IMG/VR virus record: IMGVR_UViG_3300015371_000783
Span: 1 to 25,941 of that record
From: a virus
DNA length: 25,941 bases
Reading direction: 5' to 3' (one strand)
In this document: positions 20,850-25,941 of the stretch, piece after piece
Layout: every line of letters begins with the position of its first letter
Position numbering within the stretch: the first letter of the stretch is position 1
Notes under the pieces: model-generated
What the model saw: only the letters and a program-made list of their open reading frames with translations
Told to the model about the DNA's origin: nothing
Database searches by the model: none
Made by a program: the position numbers and the translations under genes

Positions 20850-21914
20850 TTAGCTCCAGTCACTCGCTGCTTGACGTTCTGCATCTGTGTAACCGCTGCT
20901 CTTGTTGCCACTACCACTGAACCAATCGCTGAGTTGCTTGATCGCATCCTGTCCCACACCACCCTTACCGAACATGGTGCTGAGGTCCTTCAGCCCACTG
21001 ATGGTCTGGTTCAATCCGAAGTTAGGATCAGGAATGTTCTTCCTGGCTGCATCATATCCAGCATTCAATCCTTGTATTGCTGCATTGGCTCCTGTGGCAC
21101 CATATGCAGATGACATAGGAGCATTTGCTGAACGCTGTGCCAACATAGTAGCCAATGCACTACCCTGATTACTACTCGCACCACCTGTGCTCTGCAAGTT
21201 GGGTGTCGCTAGAGTACTGGCATTAGCAGCAGCATTCTCCAATCCACTGCGACGTGACTGGTTCATCGCATCAGTCTGTGTCATACCAGTGATCAGTGCA
21301 TCACGTAGTGAGTTGCGTAGGTTCTGTGCTTCACCTGCACCAAGCTGTGCAATCACAGGCCCAGCCGCAGTGCCAGTGCGCTGTGTGGTCCGCAACACAT
21401 CATTCCTCAGTGGATCATATGCTTCACGTGCAGCAGTGGTTGCTTGATTAGTTAACAGACCAATTAACTGATCCTGTCCTCTTGGCCTGAAGTTCTCTAA
21501 GTCCCTACGTGTCGTATCAGCATAACCACCAGCTTCCATTGCACGGCGCAATGCTTCCTGATTGGCCAAGCGCACACGTGCAGGATCAGTTGTGTTCGCT
21601 GTAATATTCGCTTGCATGGCTGCACGATCAGCAGCCTGTGGCAAATCACCTAGCTTGGATACCCACGTGTTAGTCGTGGGATCATACTGCATAGATGAAC
21701 CGAAGCTATCTCTCGTACCAGCAATAGCACGCTGATTGATCATAGCTTGAACAGCTTGCTGTTGAGCAGCGTTCTGCTTCTGGAAGTCTAGCTGCTCTCT
21801 GCTCAGCCTGTTCTGTTCTTGTGCAGCCGCATTGCTACGTGCTGATCCTGCACTACTCGCAGCAGCACCGAGTATCCCTGATAGGAGTGCCGCACCGGCA
21901 GTGACGAATGCCAT
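20850..21914 (-). CDS. Internal virion protein, gp14-like by composition and place
   Basis: A 354-residue protein. Residues 2-22 (AFVTAGAALLSGILGAAASS) form a small-residue hydrophobic helix, followed at 27-60 by a Gln/Asn/Arg-rich coiled coil (AQEQNRLSREQLDFQKQNAA). This is the layout of T7 gp14-type internal virion proteins, which insert in the outer membrane during DNA ejection. The rest is Ala/Asn/Thr/Gln-rich and helical, with a Gly/Ser-rich stretch towards the end. Its ATG shares one base with the stop of the upstream GNAT gene. There is no cleavage site that would make residues 2-22 an ordinary Sec signal. The assignment is by layout, not by motif. Confidence 0.6.
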   Translation of the reverse strand: MAFVTAGAALLSGILGAAASSAGSARSNAAAQEQNRLSREQLDFQKQNAAQQQAVQAMINQRAIAGTRDSFGSSMQYDPTTNTWVSKLGDLPQAADRAAMQANITANTTDPARVRLANQEALRRAMEAGGYADTTRRDLENFRPRGQDQLIGLLTNQATTAAREAYDPLRNDVLRTTQRTGTAAGPVIAQLGAGEAQNLRNSLRDALITGMTQTDAMNQSRRSGLENAAANASTLATPNLQSTGGASSNQGSALATMLAQRSANAPMSSAYGATGANAAIQGLNAGYDAARKNIPDPNFGLNQTISGLKDLSTMFGKGGVGQDAIKQLSDWFSGSGNKSSGYTDAERQAASDWS

Positions 21915-22369
21915 TACCTGATATCCTTCACATAGCTAGTCTCTTCAGCTTTGTATCCATGCTTGATGAACAGTGGATCATCAGGGTAGATCAGCCTAAA
22001 GTTGTGCACGATGTGTGTCACACCTTGTGCCTTCAGCCATTGCTCGGCATAGTCCATTAGATAACTACCGACACCATGGTTCCTATGATCAGGATGCACA
22101 GCGATCATATCACACGTGGCTAACACCTGACGATGATGCATATGCGCATGCATGAAGTAGTTCACAAACCCACGCAATCTGTGTGGCTGGTTGTCTTCTC
22201 GTGCAGTTACAAACAACAATCGACCACGTGCATCCAGTTCCTTATATGCATCCCACTTGAACTCCAATGGGTCCATGCCTTCGCCAGCACGTGTTGCACC
22301 GAAGTAGTAGTGCACTAAGTCACTGACCTCATCGGCTGCTTCTGGCATGTGTTCTCTTGCATACTTCAT
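21914..22369 (-). CDS. GNAT-family acetyltransferase (second copy in reading order)
   Basis: A 151-residue single-domain GNAT. The acetyl-CoA loop is seen in CDMIAVHPDHRNHGVGSYLM, with R96-x-x-G99-x-G101 (the Q/R-x-x-G-x-G/A motif A) after beta strand 4 and before the helix DYAEQWLKAQG. Near the end, 'DPLFIKHGYKAEET' is the usual motif B region ('F..HGF'). It should transfer an acyl group from acyl-CoA to an amine; the substrate is unknown. It lies between two internal-virion-like genes and overlaps both neighbours by one base, so it may act in the virion or modify the neighbouring proteins. GNAT-like proteins occupy a comparable position in T7-like tail/internal protein blocks. Confidence 0.8.
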   Translation of the reverse strand: MKYAREHMPEAADEVSDLVHYYFGATRAGEGMDPLEFKWDAYKELDARGRLLFVTAREDNQPHRLRGFVNYFMHAHMHHRQVLATCDMIAVHPDHRNHGVGSYLMDYAEQWLKAQGVTHIVHNFRLIYPDDPLFIKHGYKAEETSYVKDIR

Positions 22370-23478
22370 CAGAATGCACCTGTGTTACCAAGCCCACGCT
22401 TGCGTGTCGCCAACTCCTCATCCGGTGTCAGTGCTGTGCCTGTGCCAATACCAGTTGGATTGGTAGCAGTTGGGTTGTTCGCTCCCTGTGCAGCACCACC
22501 AGCATTCAGCAGATCAGTGAGATCAGCAAACTGGCTATTACCAACAGCATTCCGCAATGCACCACCGAAGTTGGTCATGTCACGTGCAACCAGATCATTC
22601 GCACGTGTCCTATACGACTCAGGATCAAACTGTCCACTAAGCGACAGATTGGATATGTCACTGCGACCACCACTGATCAGATCATCCAATCCTGACCGAT
22701 ATCCGCTCAGTATGTTAGCTCCTAGGTTGCTCACGGTATCACGTGCTGCACTCTTCTTCTGGTTCAGTCGAGCTAATGCTGCCTGATATCCAGTGTCAGT
22801 CAGCGTGCTGCGCTTCTGTGCATTGGTCAGTTGTGCAGTCAGTGGATCGAATTGCTCGTTTACTATCGTGTCGATGTAGCTTCCAGTCGTGGTGTCAGGG
22901 ATCGCTGTAGTTGAATAGTTGGGATTGAAGATACTGTTGTATTGATTACTAAGCTGTGACCGCCGATCACTGGTCGCTTGGTTCAGTATCGTCTGTCCCA
23001 GCGACGAGGGGAATGCACCATACGGATTGGGGTCCATATCCTGTATGCTGTTATACGTCCTACTCAGTGTGGGGTCGATGTAGTTTGCCCGATAGGCATT
23101 GGGATCAACACCCGCGTTCGAGAATGAACGTAGCGTATCCTGCAATGCAGCATCATATGCGCCTTGTCGATTTGTATTAAACGTCGCCCTGTCCGCAGCA
23201 GTCTTTGTGTCAGCAGCTTGCTGGGTTGTGAGTGCTGTCTGAGCTTCTCTGTCCTTGCGTGCTCGTATCGCATCATTCAATTGCTCAGCCGCTGTCTTAC
23301 CACCTTGATACATAGACCAAGGACTGCTGGTGTATGCTTCACCAGTGGCAGGATCAGTAAGTGTGGTCTCATCCCACCATGTCTTACCACCGCCGCCACC
23401 TCCACCACCACCGCCTTTGCCACCACGCAGACCAGCAAAGGTAAGCCTATCTATCTGACCACCGGGAGTGAACATCAT
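22369..23478 (-). CDS. Low-complexity internal virion-like protein with poly-Gly run
   Basis: A 369-residue protein. Near residue 20 there is a run of ten Gly flanked by Lys, followed by a Trp pair (KTWWDETTL). Residues 60-270 are helical and Asn/Gln/Thr/Ala/Asp-rich (LTTQQAADTKTAADRATFN, LTNAQKRSTLTDTGYQAALA), and the C-terminus is Asn/Thr/Gly-rich. It has no cysteines and no enzyme motif. The start is the first of two consecutive ATGs (23478 or 23475). It overlaps both GNAT genes. The composition fits the internal or ejection proteins of podoviruses, but no family can be named. Confidence 0.55.
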   Translation of the reverse strand: MMFTPGGQIDRLTFAGLRGGKGGGGGGGGGGKTWWDETTLTDPATGEAYTSSPWSMYQGGKTAAEQLNDAIRARKDREAQTALTTQQAADTKTAADRATFNTNRQGAYDAALQDTLRSFSNAGVDPNAYRANYIDPTLSRTYNSIQDMDPNPYGAFPSSLGQTILNQATSDRRSQLSNQYNSIFNPNYSTTAIPDTTTGSYIDTIVNEQFDPLTAQLTNAQKRSTLTDTGYQAALARLNQKKSAARDTVSNLGANILSGYRSGLDDLISGGRSDISNLSLSGQFDPESYRTRANDLVARDMTNFGGALRNAVGNSQFADLTDLLNAGGAAQGANNPTATNPTGIGTGTALTPDEELATRKRGLGNTGAF

Positions 23479-23933
23479 CGCCTGTTCCTGAATATCGTGC
23501 CATACCGTTCGAAGCCCATGCGCTTATACAGTGCATCGACACCAACCGTAGCTGTCCCAGCTATATCACCACTCTGCACCATCACAGCGCCATTGTCGTA
23601 GCACCACTGCACGAAGCCCTTCATCAGCATCATGCCGATCTTGGCTCTGCTTGGTGTCCCTTCACGCACATACCATCCATGTTCCATGCCGAAGCGCACA
23701 GGAGCGAATGAGAACTGCTGCATGAATCCATACACGCCACCTACATACACACCATTCATATTGGCAAGACGGAAGTAATGGTCCTTATCATCCATGACAT
23801 GCAGCAGATATCCGAAGTAGTAGTCCCATACGAATGGCACTTCATCTCTCAGCGATCCAAGGTCCTTCAACTCCTTAGTCAGCGCACAGGCATGTGCTAC
23901 ATTGTTCACGTCCAGTCGCTCTATCTCTATCAC
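23475..23933 (-). CDS. GNAT-like acetyltransferase (first copy in reading order)
   Basis: A 152-residue protein with the GNAT fold pattern: an N-terminal 'IEIERLDVNNVAHACALTKE' (beta1-alpha1), a central beta sheet (GVYVGGVYGFM, EHGWYVRE), then SRAKIGMMLMKGFVQW as the loop and helix of motif A, and YKRMGFERYGTIFR as motif B. The acetyl-CoA loop is weaker than in the other copy (R96-A-K-I-G100), so activity is less certain. It sits between the tail nozzle gene and the poly-Gly protein gene, with 4-base overlaps on both sides. The substrate is unknown. It could be a virion protein of GNAT fold. Confidence 0.7.
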   Translation of the reverse strand: MIEIERLDVNNVAHACALTKELKDLGSLRDEVPFVWDYYFGYLLHVMDDKDHYFRLANMNGVYVGGVYGFMQQFSFAPVRFGMEHGWYVREGTPSRAKIGMMLMKGFVQWCYDNGAVMVQSGDIAGTATVGVDALYKRMGFERYGTIFRNRR

Positions 23934-25633
23934 CGCCTGATGCTGCCCATGAGATATGCAAGCGATATGCTTATGAACCGCAACGGCAGTCGTGTCGATC
24001 CACTGAACCGCAGCTTCAGCAACTTGAACTTGGCTACGAATGCAAACAATCGTTCATCAGACGAACGCCTGCCACCGCCATACGGTGCATCGCCATATGG
24101 ACTATTGCCATAGCCAGTCGATGATCCACCAACGAAGTCCATGGTGAGCAGTGGGCTGTCATTACCTTGGAAATGGTAGATGTTGTCTACATACGCACGC
24201 ACAGTGAATTTGGATGTGCCCTGTGTATCCATGGCCAGATACCGTATGTACTTGATCAGCATCCTATGCTTGAGGTCAGTCCACGGCATCTCCCAATCGA
24301 AGTGTACATCTTCACCTTCACCACCTTCCACATCGGGATCGAACTTACGATCAATACGTTCGCCTTCATTGTCGTAATCATAGGCATACAGCTTGTAGCC
24401 TCGGCTGAAGATGATGTTCTGTAATGCAGTGCGACATGCAGACTGCCACAGCCATCCACGTAGTCGTGCCCATGCCTGTATCTTCAGTGTCGGGATGTTC
24501 GTATAGCTAAAGCACACGGTCTCCACGATCTGATCGCCTTGGAACACCGGCACGAACAGCATATACCTGAAGTTCCGCAGATCATAGACTGCGAACATGT
24601 ACTTCTGTATCTGTGCAACAGACAGCGGTTGTATCGCAGCAATAGTCAATGGCTCAATCAGATGGCTGGCCCTGATAGGCCGCAGCGTATTGAACACGTT
24701 CACACGGTTGATGCTGTTCACACCAACGTTGTCGTTGAAGAAAGTGTCGTCCCCCACTGATATAAGGGACCGATGACAGAGGCAACCGAACTCTTCGATG
24801 AATCCGTCATCGGTTGGCGTATGCACTGCTGGTGATCCTGTGTAGACACCAAGATTGAGTGCCAACACTCCACGCTCAAATGTGACCAGCAGCTTATCTC
24901 TGTAAGCCACAAGGCCAGTGATCGTGCTGCTGCCAAGTGACACGCGAGGCCCCAAGTCAACATTGACTGCATCATTCGGTGCTGGGTCTCCAACAAATGT
25001 CCCAGCGGTTCCCTTAGCACTGATGAATACCGTGCTTGGTTCGACCGATGATCCTGCAATGATAAGATATTGTCCATGTGCTACCACGTATTTGCCAACG
25101 GGGACATTGATGTTCGTGCCAGTTGCCTCATCAATGAGGAACTGAGCCTTCATGTAGTTGGGATCACTCGGCTTGCCTTTTACAATGATAGGCTTGTCTC
25201 TACCATTGCAACCAACTAGATTGCTGTTGAATATCGTGAACGACGTGTAGTCAGTGCCATTGGTCCATGGCTTACTGCCAGGAGGAGCGGCAACCAATTC
25301 CATGTTGGTGCCATCTCCATTGGCAAGCACAGCAGTCCATGCACCACTGGTCTGTGTCGCTATGACATTCGCATTGAAGTATGTGTGGTTCACAATGTCT
25401 GTGGTATCCCACAGATCACTGCTATGCATACGTGTCCCTGGCCTGATTGCCAGTGATCCGTCTGTCTGTCGCTCTACATTGTCTAGTATACGCGCATACT
25501 TAGGCGACATGTTCAGGTCAGTGTCAGTGACATTCAAGCCACCTTCGAATGATCGAACAGTCGTGGTCTGCAAGTTGCTCTGCGGCTGTTGACCGCGAGG
25601 ATTCAGACCGCCTTGTGTGCGTTGTGCATACAT
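23930..25633 (-). CDS. Tail nozzle/stabilisation-like protein (T7 gp12 / P22 gp10 class)
   Basis: A 567-residue beta-rich protein. The start region, 'SFEGGLNVTDTDLNMSPKYA', then ILDNVE and GSLAIRPGTR, is typical of phage tail-tube B/nozzle or stabilisation proteins, which begin 'F.GG.N..D.....P.....L.N......G.L..RPG'. The body has repeated beta segments (YLIIAGSSVEPSTVFISAKG, YRDKLLVTFERGVLALNL, KYMFAVYDLRNFRYMLFVPV) as in the beta-propeller of the T7 nozzle gp12. The C-terminus is Gly/Tyr-rich (GYGNSPYGDAPYGGG). It closes the tail and contacts the host surface in these phages. It precedes the internal proteins as in T7. Its ATG overlaps the upstream stop as TAATG. Confidence 0.7.
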   Translation of the reverse strand: MYAQRTQGGLNPRGQQPQSNLQTTTVRSFEGGLNVTDTDLNMSPKYARILDNVERQTDGSLAIRPGTRMHSSDLWDTTDIVNHTYFNANVIATQTSGAWTAVLANGDGTNMELVAAPPGSKPWTNGTDYTSFTIFNSNLVGCNGRDKPIIVKGKPSDPNYMKAQFLIDEATGTNINVPVGKYVVAHGQYLIIAGSSVEPSTVFISAKGTAGTFVGDPAPNDAVNVDLGPRVSLGSSTITGLVAYRDKLLVTFERGVLALNLGVYTGSPAVHTPTDDGFIEEFGCLCHRSLISVGDDTFFNDNVGVNSINRVNVFNTLRPIRASHLIEPLTIAAIQPLSVAQIQKYMFAVYDLRNFRYMLFVPVFQGDQIVETVCFSYTNIPTLKIQAWARLRGWLWQSACRTALQNIIFSRGYKLYAYDYDNEGERIDRKFDPDVEGGEGEDVHFDWEMPWTDLKHRMLIKYIRYLAMDTQGTSKFTVRAYVDNIYHFQGNDSPLLTMDFVGGSSTGYGNSPYGDAPYGGGRRSSDERLFAFVAKFKLLKLRFSGSTRLPLRFISISLAYLMGSIRR

Positions 25634-25809
25634 TATGCTTCCTTAGATGGAGCAGGATCAGGCTTGTTGCCTTCAGCTAACCATGCTTCATATTCCTGTC
25701 GATCCCTGTTCGCAGGATCATTCGGTATGTATGCCATATCAGCAACACGCAGTATCATGGTGCTGATTTCGCCAGTCATTGGGTCACGGAGTTGTTGGTA
25801 TTCTGCCAT
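25633..25809 (-). CDS. Small phage protein, assembly-chaperone-like C-terminus
   Basis: A 58-residue protein. The ATG at 25809 follows the stop of the upstream gene (25817-25819) by seven bases and has TGAGGA as ribosome site; a longer frame to 25875 would overlap the upstream gene by 59 bases and is less likely. Residues 17-48 read [20 protein letters not shown] then [13 protein letters not shown]. This 'D...IP.DP.N.D...Y..WLA.GN.P' ending is common in small phage proteins near tail-fibre and tail-assembly genes. A tail assembly factor is possible; the function is not established. Confidence 0.55.
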   Translation of the reverse strand: MAEYQQLRDPMTGEISTMILRVADMAYIPNDPANRDRQEYEAWLAEGNKPDPAPSKEA

Positions 25810-25816
25810 GTTGTCC

Positions 25817-25941
25817 TCATAGGTCTGCGGATGCGGTAAAGGTGCCATTCCAGTAGACGCTACCAAAACTGCCATTAACGTTCGTCACTCGGAAGGCCAC
25901 CATGTCATTGAACCCCTCTACGAGTGCATTAGGGCTACCAA
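25817..25941 (-). CDS. C-terminal end of an unknown protein (partial, runs off the right edge)
   Basis: Reading leftward from base 25939 the frame is open for 40 codons and stops with TGA at 25817-25819. The visible end, [20 protein letters not shown] followed by [12 protein letters not shown], has a beta-strand pattern and ends in SADL. The following gene starts seven bases later behind a good ribosome site, which supports this as a real coding end. It probably belongs to the tail or structural block, but the fragment is too short to name. Confidence 0.55.
   Translation of the reverse strand, partial: GSPNALVEGFNDMVAFRVTNVNGSFGSVYWNGTFTASADL

Noticed and set aside
25810-25875. Upstream start at 25875 for the small protein
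   Set aside because: It would overlap the open frame of the upstream partial gene by 59 bases; the ATG at 25809 sits just behind that gene's stop with a good ribosome site.

Overview
The window is one part of a tailed-phage genome (or a prophage segment), most likely podovirus-like, from a Gram-negative host. Genes are packed tightly with many ATGA, TAATG or few-base overlaps. There are two convergent blocks: everything from 1 to 15666 reads on the plus strand and everything from 15811 to 25941 reads on the minus strand. They meet at a 144-bp junction that contains two strong hairpins. I see no tRNA, rRNA, CRISPR, IS element or integrase. Terminase, portal, capsid, lysis genes and a phage RNA polymerase are not in the window. 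A consensus sigma70 promoter at 5089-5117 suggests that host RNA polymerase reads at least part of the early block.

Left plus-strand part (1-5087): the tail end of one HNH endonuclease, a complete HNH/helix-turn-helix endonuclease, a small NrdR-type zinc-ribbon protein and a small unknown protein. Next comes a secreted PEP-CTERM protein (signal peptide plus VPEP sorting signal), which is unexpected in a phage. It is followed by a 650-residue protein that may be an alpha/alpha-toroid glycan-active or tail-related protein, a small DUF3008-like protein, a DUF932 protein and a small FlbD-like protein.

Right plus-strand part (5089-15666): the replication and recombination block. It holds several small unknown genes, a Cas4-like PD-(D/E)XK nuclease with a probable Fe-S cluster, an AAA_24/Sak4-like ATPase, a DUF669-like probable ssDNA-binding protein, a RecD-like SF1 helicase, a 195-residue protein of unknown role, a uracil-DNA-glycosylase-like/family A DNA polymerase fusion, and a DUF3987-like ATPase. 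The usual division of labour for such genes would be: helicase, polymerase and DUF3987-like ATPase for replication; nuclease, Sak4-like ATPase and SSB-like protein for recombination. Nearly every intergenic gap longer than about 25 bp carries a hairpin or a promoter. Five start codons share the context GTGCAATG. A short relic of a homing endonuclease appears to lie directly upstream of the polymerase gene.

Minus-strand part (25941-15811, read leftward): the tail/ejection block. It holds the end of an unknown protein, a 58-residue protein, a tail nozzle/stabilisation-like protein, then two GNAT acetyltransferases, each followed by a low-complexity internal-virion-like protein. A third such protein and a 1333-residue polyvalent or internal virion protein end the block. 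The order recalls the T7 gp12-gp16 region.

The host cannot be named. The PEP-CTERM protein points to a Gram-negative bacterium with an exosortase system.
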